This document shows, piece by piece, positions 1-10,290 of a stretch of DNA of 64,000 bases. The stretch is from Megaustenia siamemsis (lineage: Eukaryota > Mollusca > Gastropoda > Stylommatophora > Ariophantidae), in assembly GCA_032433765.1 (NCBI GenBank), contig JAVIAB010000159.1, forward strand, positions 2,892,342 through 2,956,341, in the 5' to 3' direction. The notes under the pieces were generated by a model. It was not told the DNA's origin. It saw only the letters and a list, made by a program, of their open reading frames with translations, and searched no databases. Numbering within the stretch: the first letter of the stretch is position 1; every line of letters begins with the position of its first letter. The translations under genes and the position numbers were made by a program.

Positions 1-977
1 TCTTTAATTCATTCCATGCTATACGAAGTATTTTCTTCCTAGTCTTTAATTCATTCCATGCTATACGAAGTATTATCTGGTCTAGTCTTTAATTCATTCC
101 ATGCTATACGAAGTATTTTCTGAACTAGTCCTTAATTCATTCCATGCTATACGAAGTATTTTCTGAACTAGTCCTTAATTCATTCCATGCTATACGAAGT
201 ATTTTCTTCCTAGTCTTTAATTCATTCCATGATATACGAAGTATTATCTGGACTAGTCTTTAATTCATCCCATGCTATACGAAGTATTTTCTGGTCTAGT
301 CTTTAATTCATCCCATGCTATACGAAGAATTTTCTGGTCTAGTCTTTAATTCATTCCATGCTATACGAAGTATTTTCTGGACTAGTCTTTAATTCATTCC
401 ATGCTATACGAAGTATTTTCTTCCTAGTCTTTAATTCGTTCCATGCTATACGAAGTATTATCTGGTCTAGTCTTTAATTCATTCCATGCTATACGAAGTA
501 TTTTCTGAACTAGTCCTTAATTCATTCCATGCTATACGAAGTATTTTCTGAACTAGTCCTTAATTCATTCCATGCTACACGAAGTATTTTCTGAACTAGT
601 CCTTAATTCATTCCATGCTATACGAAGTATTTTCTGGTCTAGTCTTTAATTCATTCCATGCTATACGAAGTATTTTGTGGTCTAGTCTTTAATTCATTCC
701 ATGCTATACGAAGTATTTTCTGGACTAGTCTTTAATTCATTCCATGATATATGAAGCATTTTCTGGTCTAGTCTTTAATTCATTCCATGCTATACGAAGT
801 ATTTTCTGGTCTAGTCTTTAATTCATTCCATGATATATGAAGTATTTTCTGGTCTAGTCTTTAATTCATTCCATGATATGCGAAGTATTTTCTGGTCTAG
901 TCTTTAATTCATTCCATGATATGCGAAGTATTTTCTGGTCTAGTCTTTAATTCATTCCATGATATGCGAAGTATTTT
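1..977. repeat. 43-bp minisatellite array derived from LINE-E coding sequence
   Basis: About 23 head-to-tail copies of a 42-43 bp unit beginning tctttaattcattccatgct, cut by the window start. Variants differ mainly in the stretch before ctag (ttcctag, tggtctag, tgaactag). On the minus strand the unit reads KILRIAWNELK, which directly continues the LINE-E fragment ending ...NKFLR at 978, so the array appears to be an expansion of that LINE's own coding sequence. Confidence 0.95.
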
Positions 978-1100
978 CCTGAGAAACTTGTTGTCAAATG
1001 CATCCTGTTTATTGTCTATTTCTTTATTTGTTTTCCAGCCCTCAAGTGCATAAGTAAGGGTCGTTAATACATTTGATTTGAAAATTCTGAGTTGTGTAAT
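978..1100 (-). pseudogene. LINE-E reverse transcriptase C-terminal fragment
   Basis: Minus-strand translation gives a run containing RIFKSNVLTTLTYA followed by EGWKTNKEIDN and FDNKFLR. It is the same family as the piece at 52664-53195 (RLFKSNVLSTLTYACESWKT). It is a short relic with no start or stop of its own and lies 3' of the catalytic domain. It joins the 43-bp array without any spacer at the FLR|KILRI position. The 1101-1250 stretch next to it shows no recognisable coding. Confidence 0.8.
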
Positions 1101-1251
1101 GCCGGCTGCAAATATATGTAGGCACTAGTATTATGTTCCATATACTCAATTAGACATAATAGGGTTATTTCTCCTTATGTCCAAAAATTTAAACCTCCAA
1201 AAATGAGAAATTTTATCAAACATTTCACGAGGATAGCGAGCTTAAACACTT

Positions 1252-1655
1252 AAATTTGTTTCAAACATTTCTCCCTCTAACAACACATGAATTAGTTTGA
1301 AATATTTCACCCTCTAAACACATTAACTAGTTTGAAATATTTCACTCTCTAAACACATGAATTAGTTTGAAATTTTTCACCATCTAAACACATGAATTAG
1401 TTTGAAATATTTCACCATCTAAACACATGAATTTGTTTGAAATATTTCACCGTCTAAACACGTGAATTAGTTTGAAATATTTCACCATCTAAACACATGA
1501 ATTAGTTTGAAATTTTTCACAATCTAAACACATTAACTAGTTTGAAATATTTCACCATCTAAACACATGAATTAGTTTGAAATATTTCACCATCTAAACA
1601 CATGAATTAGTTTGAAATAGTTGACCATCTAAACACATGAATTAGTTTGAAATGT
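1252..1655. repeat. 35-bp minisatellite array
   Basis: About 11-12 copies of a 35-bp unit of the form catctaaacacatgaattag + tttgaaatatttcac. Variants include cattaactag and aatttttcac. The first and last copies are degenerate. The flanks (1101-1250 and 1656-1809) contain nothing I can assign. Confidence 0.93.
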
Positions 1656-1809
1656 CTCACTTATCACTCGCAGTTGTCTGTCCTTGATACCTTGGTTGAT
1701 ATGCCCATTCGTGTCTCTCCAAGACAATACAGATCACATGAATCTTTCTTTTCTATTTGTAAAGTGATTAGAAGAAAGTGCATCTGAAAGTTTGATAACT
1801 TTTGTTCTT

Positions 1810-2086
1810 CATCATCATCATTGAGTCTAGCCTCCGTATCGCAGGTTGGCTACCATGGAGCGCCATTCCGCTGTCTCTTGCTTTGATGGTGCAGGCTGTC
1901 AGAGACTGACTTGTCCATCTTTGAATCTTACTCATCCAAGTAGGCTGCTGTGTCTTTTAACCTGTTCCCAAACATCTCATTTGTCTTGTTTGAAATGTGT
2001 TTGGTAGTTCACGTTTCATTTTGAGTTGTTTTAAAACATCATTGTTGGTTTTCTTTCTTTCTCCATCCAATTCTTCCCATTCTTAT
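1810..2086 (-). pseudogene. LINE-B 3' end fragment
   Basis: Begins on the plus strand with catcatcatcat, i.e. a (GAT)n tail on the minus strand, followed by the LINE-B terminal sequence also seen at 53196-54060 (ggttggctaccatg, cttgctttgatggtgcagg, gctgctgtgtcttttaac). It is 5'-truncated and broken by stops. It abuts another LINE 3' end at 2087. Confidence 0.75.
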
Positions 2087-2530
2087 TATCATCATCATCA
2101 TAAACTAACATGCCTGCTGGCATAGGTGATCATGTCTCTACACAACTTTTGATCTCAACAGTTATTTGTCATTTCTGTTATTGACCTTCTACCAAGCCAT
2201 TCTCTAGAGCTGTTTGCTTCATTTTTATCTTTGCTTCCCTCTATCGCTTCGTCCCTCAATTTCCCCAATTATTGTCAATATATTCCAGCTGTTCCCTTAT
2301 CATTGCATGGCCAAAAAATGATGATTGTTTCTTCCTAATTTTAGAAATTAACTTTCTTTTTGATTTGGTCTCTTTCAGAAAGTTTTCGTTACTCTTTTTA
2401 GCTGTTCATGGTATTCCCAACATTCTTCTGTAAAACCACATTTCTACAGACTCTAGTGATTTCCTTGTCTGTTTTCCGATTGTCCATAATTCCTATTGTA
2501 TTCTTTTATTTTAAACTCTTATTAAACAAA
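2087..2530 (-). pseudogene. LINE-A 3' end fragment
   Basis: The plus strand starts atcatcatcatcat then the LINE-A terminal sequence (gcctgctggcataggtgatc). The minus strand encodes degenerate remains of the LINE-A C-terminal region around a FLRRML-like motif. The sequence matches the copy at 55029-55668. About 45 bp at 2526-2572 resemble LINE-B instead, so the join to the next fragment is chimeric. Confidence 0.75.
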
Positions 2531-2572
2531 TCCACATTTCACAGGCTCCGATTTTCTGTTCTGTTTTGTCCT

Positions 2573-3440
2573 CTTCTTCCTTTCAGCTCCCTGTGGAACA
2601 TAGGTCTTCAACAAACACTTTCCAAGTCGTTATGTTTCTTCCAATTCTTTTAAGATCATTCCATGACCTCCCCATCATTTTCATCTTTGCTTCCATCTCT
2701 CTTCTACAAGAATTCCTAGGTCTTCCTCTTTGTCTTTTCCCCTAGGTATTCCAAAAAAGGGGCTGTTGTGTAATACTCTTAACTGGCTTCCACAGTGTGT
2801 GTCCTATCCAGCGCCATCGTCTTCGCTATATCTCTTTATCCACGTGTGTTTGATTGGTACATTTCCATAATTCTATGTAAGTGATTTTGTCCTACCATTT
2901 CCATCCTTTTATTCTGCGTAAGCATCCATTAATAAAAGGCTATATCATCATGATCGTCAATTTTGTTGTTCTCCATGTTTCACAGCCATATAATAGGACT
3001 GACTTAAAATTGGAATTGGCAAATTTTATTTTTGTAATTAACCTAATTTCTTTGGACTTGCATATGTTTCCCAGTGCAACAAAAGCTCCTCTTGCTTTTG
3101 ATATCCTTATTTTGGTATAATTTTCTGTTCCTCCCTCTTTATCTATATTACTGCCCAGATATATGTAAGATTGTACGTCTAGTAGAGGTATTTCACCTAG
3201 TTTTATTTGGTTATTGCCAACTGCATTAATTCTCATAATGTTGGTCTTATCTCTATTAATCTTTAGTCCTAGCTGTTGTGATCTCTCATCATGTGTACTC
3301 ATTTTATCCTGCATCTGTTGAAGGCTGTGTGATAGAAGAGCTCTGTCATCAGCAAAGTCTAAATCATCAAGTTGCTTGGTCAGTGACAACTGGATTCCAT
3401 GTCTGTTTTGTCCTAAATTTGGGAAACTTTTTGATTAAAA
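2573..3440 (-). pseudogene. LINE-C reverse transcriptase C-terminal fragment
   Basis: The minus strand carries the end of the RT domain (QLDDLDFADDRALLSH, containing the FADD catalytic motif) and the downstream LDVQSYIYLGSNIDKEGG segment in one open stretch at 2940-3389. A degenerate C-terminal part follows to about 2573 (degenerate RRWRWIGH and WNTxGKRxRGRPR motifs). A second copy of the family lies at 22260-22894. It is truncated at both ends, with frameshifts near 2940. It is non-functional because RT motifs upstream of FADD are missing. Confidence 0.82.
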
Positions 3441-3448
3441 CTTGATTA

Positions 3449-3735
3449 TTGCATCCCCCAAAAACTCTCAGATTTGCCAATCTTATATCTATTTGCTATG
3501 TCGATACTAATCCCCCAAAACTCTCAGATTTGCCAATCTTATCTCTATTTGCTATGTCTATACTAATCCCCCAAACTCTCAGATTTTCCAGTCTTATCTC
3601 TATTTGCTATGTCGATACTAATCCCCCAAAACTCTCAGATTTTCCAGTCTTATCTCTATTTGCTATGTCGATACTAATCCCCCAAAACTCTCAGATTTGC
3701 CAATCTTATATTTATTTGCTATGTCGATACAGTAC
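3449..3735. repeat. 56-bp tandem repeat, five copies
   Basis: Five near-identical copies of about 56 bp (cccaaaactctcagatttgc ... tttgctatgtcgatactaat), alternating ttgccaatctta and ttccagtctta. The 101-residue open frame through it is a repeat artefact. Confidence 0.92.
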
Positions 3736-4420
3736 TAAATTATCATTTACGTAGAGACACTAACTTTAACTACAAGCTTTAATTGAGAGTGTGTGGTGTC
3801 ACAAATTAAAACCACTCCCATAAAATATCGGTTTTAACAATGAGTAAAATGTACTAGGCTCATGCCATCTTCGTCCATAAAAGATGCACACTTACCAAGT
3901 TCAAAACTAAAATATAATTTTTAGATGAAAACAAACAGCTGTGCCCTGTAATCTATCTCTGTATCTTTCCTATCGATTCGTTGAAGTATTGTCCTTATCT
4001 GCAAAGTCGTTTACCGATTATTGTTTTTGTATCTCTTCCATAGGCCCATCTAGAGTTGCCACCCATAGAATGATGGCAGGTTTCTGCTATTTGTCTATTC
4101 GCACGTGCTCGTCTCCCGAATTTGTATGTTTTGAGTATCAAATGAAATTCTTCTATCGCACATCTGGAGACTGGGGTCGGCCTCCAGTGGGCGGTACCGC
4201 CCAGGTTGAAGAACTCTGTTGTAGATGATTTCACCAGATTGTTTGGAAGCTGTGAGGGCACTCGAGCTTGTCTAACGAACAATACAGAAACAGGGCAACC
4301 CTTGCAGACTTTGCACAAGCAACCACGTTCACACGGAAACATGAGATAGTTTACAAACATCAACAAAACAGTTACATTTCAGTCCTGCAATCTAACAAAT
4401 TTTGAATAAAAACATTTCAT
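3736..4420. other. No recognisable gene
   Basis: About 0.7 kb of unique-looking sequence with a GC-richer patch at 4140-4290. Short open frames of 95 and 123 codons overlap on opposite strands here. Neither shows a recognisable motif, and I do not call them genes. Confidence 0.5.
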
Positions 4421-5179
4421 GTGTGTATTAACTACCTTGGACATACTATAACCAGTGATGGAAAATGTAAAACTAAAATAAACAAAAGAAAAGGAATGGT
4501 AAAAAGTAAATGTAATGCCTTGAATATTACACTAACATCAAATAAATTGCACCAGGGCTAAAACTAAAAATAGCAAAATATTACATCTTCTCAATATGTA
4601 TGGTGAAGAAACATGGACATTAGACAAGAAAAGAGAACAGAAAATTGAAGCTTTTGAAATGTGGAATTATAGAAGAATTATGAAGAAATATATGGAAAGA
4701 AAAGAAAACACACGATGAGGCACTGGTCTAGAATGAAACAACTAAAAATGAAAAGAGAACTACTAAAAACAATTCAAACAAGACAAATATGATTTTTGGG
4801 CCATGTTAAATGGCACAACAGCCTACTAAAAGCAATCTTGGAAAGGGAAAATACAAGGTAAAATAGGCAGAGGCAGACCAAGACTAACATGAACGAGTAA
4901 CATCAAAAATTGGACAAGTCATCCAATGACAATCGGCACCATCAAATCAAAAGGCAGACCAAGACTAACACTGACGAGTAACATCAAAAGTTGGACAAGT
5001 CAGCATATGACAATCTGCACCATCAAAGCAAGAGGCAGACCAAGACTAACATGGACGAGCACCATTAAAAGTTGTACAAGTCAGACTATGACAATCTGCA
5101 CCATCAAAGCAAGAGACAGAGTGGATGACACTGCATGGTAGGCAACCTTCGAGGCGGAGAAAACACTCAATGATGATGA
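4421..5179 (+). pseudogene. LINE-B C-terminal fragment with internal triplication
   Basis: The plus strand starts at a YLGHTITSDGKC-type segment (post-RT region of RTE-like LINEs) and continues through degenerate frames into GKIQGK.GRGRPRLT and the terminal TIKSKGRPRL... region. It ends in gatgatgat at 5171-5179. Several stops and frameshifts interrupt it. The last part contains an in-frame 81-bp triplication, listed separately. Upstream RT domains are absent (5' truncation). Confidence 0.8.
4872..5114. repeat. 81-bp in-frame triplication inside LINE-B
   Basis: The string ggcagaccaagactaac recurs at about 4872, 4953 and 5034, a period of 81 bp (27 codons). Each unit contains the terminal LINE-B residues around GRPRLT.TS.IKSWTSQ and MTICTIKARG. 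Because 81 is a multiple of 3, the reading frame stays open across the copies (4926-5141). Confidence 0.85.
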
Positions 5180-5203
5180 TCTGTGTGTGTGTGTATTTTT
5201 GTT

Positions 5204-5285
5204 CCTGCTGAACGCCTATTGTGCCGAAACGTCGTCCTAATTTGTCTCGTCCACTTATTAGGTAAAGCTTTAACCACACCATTTT
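5204..5285 (+). other. Dispersed GCCGAAACGT element, hammerhead-like core relic (copy 1)
   Basis: Contains ctgctgaacgcc ... gtgccgaaacgtcgtc and then a conserved tail ending in a taaagctttaacc-like stretch. It aligns by eye with 13765-13835 (minus) and 39405-39480 (plus). The order CTGNNGA - short stem - GCCGAAAC - GTC resembles a minimal hammerhead ribozyme core as reported in Penelope-like elements, but here A6 of the CUGAUGA box is C. That it is a ribozyme relic is inference. That it is a shared dispersed repeat is seen directly. Confidence 0.35.
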
Positions 5286-5464
5286 CTCTATATTTTTTAA
5301 TATTTTTTTTCTCTATTTCTCCTTTTTGTTAGGACTCCCATCAAGTGATAACGCACTACGAAGTTCATATCAAGATGGAGACACTAGCTGCCATCATCTC
5401 ACCAATGTTATACTGTCTTTTAATAGAAGTTGTAATGGTTTGTTGTAAAGAATAGAATATTGAA

Positions 5465-7425
5465 AAGATATGGTTTGATTGATGAAATTTCTGTATGATT
5501 GTTTCAATGATGAAAATTCAGTTATGAAGTTTCTCCAAGATTTTTTGATTGATGAAGGTTTGGTTATAAAGTTTCTGTATGAGTGTTTGCTTGATGAAGG
5601 TTTTCTATGAATGTTTTTTTTAATGGTTATATGAATTGTGTCTGTGATTGTTTGATTGATGAAGGTTCAGTTATGAATGTTCTCTATGATTGTTTGGTTG
5701 ATGAAGTTTCAGTTATTAAGCTCCTCTATTATTGTTTGATTGATAAAGTTTCTATATAATTGCTTGATTAATTAAATTTCTCTAAGATTGTTTGATTGAT
5801 GAAGTTTCTCTAAGATTGTTTGATTGATGAAGTTTCTCTAAGATTGTTTGATTGATGAAGTTTCTATAAGATTGTTTGATTGATGAAGTTTCTATATGAT
5901 TGTTTGATTGATGAAGTTTCTCTAAGATTGTTTGATTGATGAAGTTTCTATATGATTGTTTGATTGTTGAAGTTTCTCTATGATTGTTTGATTGATGAAG
6001 CTTCTCTAAGATTGTTTGATTGCTGAAGGTTCTATATGATTGTTTGATTGATGAAGCTTCTCTAAAATTGTTTGATTGATGAAGTTTCTCTACGATTGTT
6101 TGATTGATGAAGATTCTATATGATTGTTTGAATGATGAAGCTTCTCTAAGATTGTTTGATTGATGAAGTTTCTATATGATTGTTTGATTGATGAAGCTTC
6201 TCTAAGATTGTTTGATTGATGAAGTTTCTATATGATTGTTTGATTGCTGAAGCTTCTCTAAGATTGTTTGATTAATGAAGTTTCTCTAAAATTGTTTGAT
6301 TGATGAAGTTTCTATAGGATTGTTTGATTGATGAAGTTTCTATATGATTGTTTGATTGATGAAGCTTCTCTAAGATTGTTTGATTGATGAAGCTTCTCTA
6401 AAATTGTTTGATTGATGAAGCTTCTCTAAGATTGTTTGATTGATGAAGTTTCTCTAAGATTGTTTGATTGATGAAGCTTCTCTAATATTGTTTGATTGAT
6501 GAAGCTTCTCTAAGATTGTTTGATTGATGAAGTTTCTCTAAGATTGTTTGATTGATGAAGTTTCTATATGATTGTTTGATTGATGAAGTTTCTATATGAT
6601 TGTTTGATTGATGAAGCTTCTCTAAGATTGTTTGATTGATGAAGTTTCTATATGATTGTTTGATTGATGAAGCTTCTCTAAGATTGTTTGATTGATGAAG
6701 TTTCTATATGATTGTTTGATTGATGAAGCTTCTCTAAGATTGTTTGATTGATGAAGTTTCTATATGATTGTTTGATTGATGAAGCTTCTCTAAGATTGTT
6801 TGATTGATGAAGCTTCTCTAAGATTGTTTGATTGATGAAGTTTCTATATGATTGTTTGATTGATGAAGTTTCTATATGATTGTTTGATTGATGAAGCTTC
6901 TCTATGATTGTTTGATTGATGAAGTTTCTATATGATTGTTTGATTGATGAAGCTTCTCTAAGATTGTTTGATTGATGAAGTTTCTATATGATTGTTTGAT
7001 TGATGAAGCTTCTCTAAGATTGTTTGATTGATGAAGTTTCTATATGATTGTTTGATTGATGAAGCTTCTCTAAGATTGTTTGATTGATGAAGTTTCTATA
7101 TGATTGTTTGATTGATGAAGCTTCTCTAAGATTGTTTGATTGATGAAGTTTCTATATGATTGTTTGATTGATGAAGCTTCTCTAAGATTGTTTGATTGAT
7201 GAAGTTTCTATATGATTGTTTGATTGATGAAGCTTCTCTAAGATTGTTGGATTGATGAAGCTTCTCTAAGATTGTTTGATTGATGAAGTTTCTATATGAT
7301 TGTTTGATTGATGAAGCTTCTCTAAGATTGTTTGATTGATGAAGTTTCTATATGATTGTTTGAATGATGAAGCTTCTCTAAGATTGTTTGATTGATGAAG
7401 TTTCTATATGATTGTTTGATTGACG
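5465..7425. repeat. 28-bp minisatellite array with 56-bp higher-order dimers
   Basis: About 70 copies of a 28-bp unit around gattgtttgattgatgaag + tttctatat or cttctctaa. The first 300 bp are degenerate. From about 6590 to 7420 the two variants alternate regularly, giving a 56-bp dimeric higher-order unit. The 170 bp before it (5290-5464) hold nothing recognisable. Confidence 0.95.
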
Positions 7426-7972
7426 AAGACCTCAGGACAATCCAGTGTCCTATTCCAACCGGGTCATGAAGCTCATAAAGAAGAAAGAAGAAAACAAAAA
7501 AGAAATCCAAAAACAGAGTGCACGTTCTCTCCTCTCATAATAAAACATGAGCACCATAATTTTCACAGAAAACAAACAAATGGGAAATTGAGGCACCGTA
7601 CTCAACATGGAAACTCCAAACAGACAGTTTCAGTTTAGTTGGTTACTGGTAATATTAATGGAAAGCTTTCAAGTTAAAAGCTTCAATACTTTTTCCAATT
7701 TCGTGTTAAGTTGAACAGCTATCGTTGTACCCAAACAGTGTTCATTAGGAAAGCCGGTTGTGTTAGTAGGTCACGATGGAAATAATGCACACCAGGAACG
7801 AACTGTCAGACACTCCACGGCGTCTTGAGATCATTTGTGACTGTCGTTTTCGATTATTTTAATAACTCAACGATAAAGCAAAGAACCAAAATAAGAGCTT
7901 TGTACTTTTCAAGAATTTTTTTGATCTTTAAATCCCTCTCAAGATATCTCATTTTTATCGCTCGAGCTTTGT
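7426..7972. other. No recognisable gene
   Basis: Unique-looking sequence between two arrays. A 72-codon plus-strand frame (7420-7638) starts inside the array and is lysine/glutamine-rich with no motif. I do not call it coding. Confidence 0.5.
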
Positions 7973-8677
7973 TGTAGCCTTCGACAGTCATAGTTGAGTG
8001 TAGCAGCCTCCGTCAGTCATAGTTGAGTGTAGCAGCCTCCGTCAGTCATAGCTGAGTGTAGCAGCCTCCGTCAGTCATAGCTGAGTGTAGCAGCCTCCGT
8101 CAGTCATAGTTGAGTGTAGCAGCCTCCTTCAGTCATAGTTGAGTGTAGCAGACTCCGTCAGTCATAGTTGAGTGTAGCAGCCTCCGTCAGTCATAGTTGA
8201 GTTTAGCAGCCTCCGTCAGTCATAGTTGAGTGTAGCAGCCTCCGTCAGTCATAGTTGAGTGTAGCAGCCTCCGTCAGTCATAGTTGAGTGTAGCAGCCTC
8301 CGTCAGTCATAGTTGACTATAGTAGAGGCAATCAGTCATAGTTGACTATAGTAGAGGCCGTCAGTCATAGTTGACTATAGTAGAGGCCGTCAGTCATAGT
8401 TGACTATAGTAGAGGCCGTCAGTCATAGTTGACTATAGTAGAGGCCGTCAGATATAGTTGACTATAGTAGAGTAGAGTCCGTCAGTTATAGTTGACTATA
8501 GTAGAGGCAATCAGTCATAGTTGACTATAGTAGAGGCCGTCAGTCATAGTTGACTATAGTAGAGGCCGTCAGTCATAGTTGACTATAGTAGAGTAGAGTC
8601 CGTCAGTTATAGTTGACTATAGTAGAGGCCGTCAGTCATTGTTAACTATATTAAACTCTATCAGTCATAGATGACTA
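7973..8677. repeat. 29-bp minisatellite array, left part
   Basis: Tandem 29-bp units with the core ctccgtcagtcatagttg. Two subtypes occupy separate blocks: gagtgtagcag units (7973-8305) and gactatagtagaggc units (8306-8660). The array is interrupted at 8678 by a 324-bp insert and resumes at 9002. Confidence 0.94.
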
Positions 8678-9001
8678 AAAAAAAAAAAAGGCTAAAATTT
8701 CAGATGGCAACGCCATGGACAACGCGGACATTTTACACGCAATCCGCGAGGCGGGAAGAGTAGCAGACTCTCGAGACGACAAGGATTCAAACGCAATGGC
8801 GAGACTAACGCATAGTCGCGTAAGGCTTGGCACAGCTAAGAGCGAACATTTTTCAGGACGCCAGAGGTGTATGGTTAACCAACTGCGAACCGGCACGATC
8901 AGCCGTCACACACTTGTGAATTTACTCGAAAGGAAATCGGAGCACTTATGGGTATGCCCCTTGTGCAAGGAGGATGATCTTTCGACTAATGACTAATGAC
9001 T
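8678..9001 (+). pseudogene. 324-bp GC-richer insert with short coding remnant, CxxC motif
   Basis: Interrupts the 29-bp array. It starts with a run of A (8677-8689) and is flanked by agtcatagatgacta on both sides (8663-8677 and 9002-9016), which may be a target duplication or simply array units. A plus frame at 8715-8996 (93 aa, also open upstream) contains HSRVRLGTAKSEHF, NQLRTG and LWVCPLCKEDD, ending just where a His-x-Cys pair would be expected. LRTG followed by a CxxC knuckle resembles the C-terminal tail of some non-LTR retrotransposon polyproteins. This is a guess from pattern. Base composition clearly differs from the array around it. The aaatttcag stretch before the first ATG looks splice-acceptor-like, probably by chance. 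Confidence 0.4.
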
Positions 9002-9950
9002 AGTCATAGATGACTATAGCAGCCTTTGTCAGTCATAGATTACTATAGTGTCAGTCATAGATGACTATAGTGTCAGTCACAGATGACTATAGTGGAGCCC
9101 GTAAGTCATAGCTGACTATAGTAGATGCCATCAGTTATAGTTGACATTAGTAGACTCCGTCAGTCATAGCTGACTATAGTAGAGGCCGTCAGTTATAGTT
9201 GACATTAGTAGACTCCATCAGTCATAGCTGACTATAGTTGAGGCCATCAGTTATAGTTGACATTAGTAGACTCCGTCAGTCATAGCTGACTATAGTAGAG
9301 GCCGTCAGTTATAGTTGTCTATAGTAGAGGCCTTCAGTCATAGCTGACTATAGTAGAGGCCATCAGTTATAGTTGACATTAGTAGACTCCATCAGTCATA
9401 GCTGACTATAGTTGAGGCCATCAGTTATAGTTGACATTAGTAGACTCCGTCAGTCATAGCTGACTATAGTAGAGGCCGTCAGTTATAGTTGCCTATAGTA
9501 GAGGCCTTCAGTCATAGCTGACTATAGTAGAGGCCATCAGTTATAGTTGACATTAGTAGACTCCATCAGTCATAGCTGACTATAGTTGAGGCCATCAGTT
9601 ATAGTTGACATTAGTAGACTCCATCAGTTATAGCTGACTATAGTAGAGGCCATCAGTTATAGTTGACATTAGTAGACTCCGTCAGTCATAGCTGACTATA
9701 GTTGAGGCCATCAGTTATAGTTGACATTAGTAGACTCCATCAGTCATAGCTGACTATAGTTGAGGCCAGCATTCTTAATTAACTATAGTAGCCTCCATCA
9801 GTCTTAATTAACTATAGTAACCTCCGTCAGTCGTATTTGACCATAGTAGCCTCCGTCATTCATGGTTGACTATAGTAACCTCCTTCAGTCATAGCTGACT
9901 ATAATAGCCTTCGTCAGTCATATTTGACTATATTAGTCTTCGTCAGTCAT
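9002..9950. repeat. 29-bp array, right part, 58-bp dimers
   Basis: Continuation of the array at 7973-8677. Here units alternate between gtcatagctgactatagtag... and gttatagttgacattagtag..., giving a 58-bp higher-order dimer between about 9110 and 9760. The right edge degenerates into the LINE-D 3' end at about 9950. Confidence 0.93.
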
Positions 9951-10290
9951 GCTTGGCTATGCATTTTGTAGTTCCCCTGCGAAATGTTATTTCTGTCTTT
10001 ACTTTCGTCGTGTATTCTATTTTTTTCTATGAATCTGTCTGCTTCCTGTTTGAGTTAGAGCTTTAGTGTGTGTTTCCAAAGATTGCAGTCTGCAGCTATG
10101 TCGTTCACAGGCTTCAGGGTTTATGTTCAGAGACTTCATGTCACGTTTACACACATCTACAAATCACAGTTTTGGACGCCCAGTAGGTCTTTTGTCATCT
10201 GCTAGTTGTCCATAAATATATCATTTGGTATGCGGCCATCTTTCTTACAGTGTAAGTGGCCAAGCCAGCATAACCTACCTTGTTTGAGCT
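9951..10290 (-). pseudogene. LINE-D C-terminal fragment, 3' part
   Basis: The minus strand reads QGRLCWLGHL...KDGRIPND near 10200-10280, the conserved C-terminal motif of a common invertebrate LINE group, followed by degenerate sequence (THTKALTQTGSRQIHRK-like) running into the 29-bp array. A paralogue with the same order lies at 44940-45256. The open frame continues into the 23-bp array and ends at a stop near 10202. Confidence 0.8.

Noticed and set aside
1..977. loxP-like half site (atgctatacgaagt) repeated about 20 times in the first array
   Set aside because: 14 bases match one arm and part of the spacer of loxP, but the opposite arm is absent. The sequence is explained as LINE-E coding DNA (KILRIAW codons), so it is coincidence.
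3941..4366. Opposed 95- and 123-codon frames in unique sequence
   Set aside because: They overlap each other on opposite strands with no recognisable domain or splice context. Insufficient to call a gene.
5465..9950. Possible CRISPR array
   Set aside because: Units are contiguous without unique spacers and the setting is eukaryotic. All such arrays in the window are head-to-tail minisatellites.
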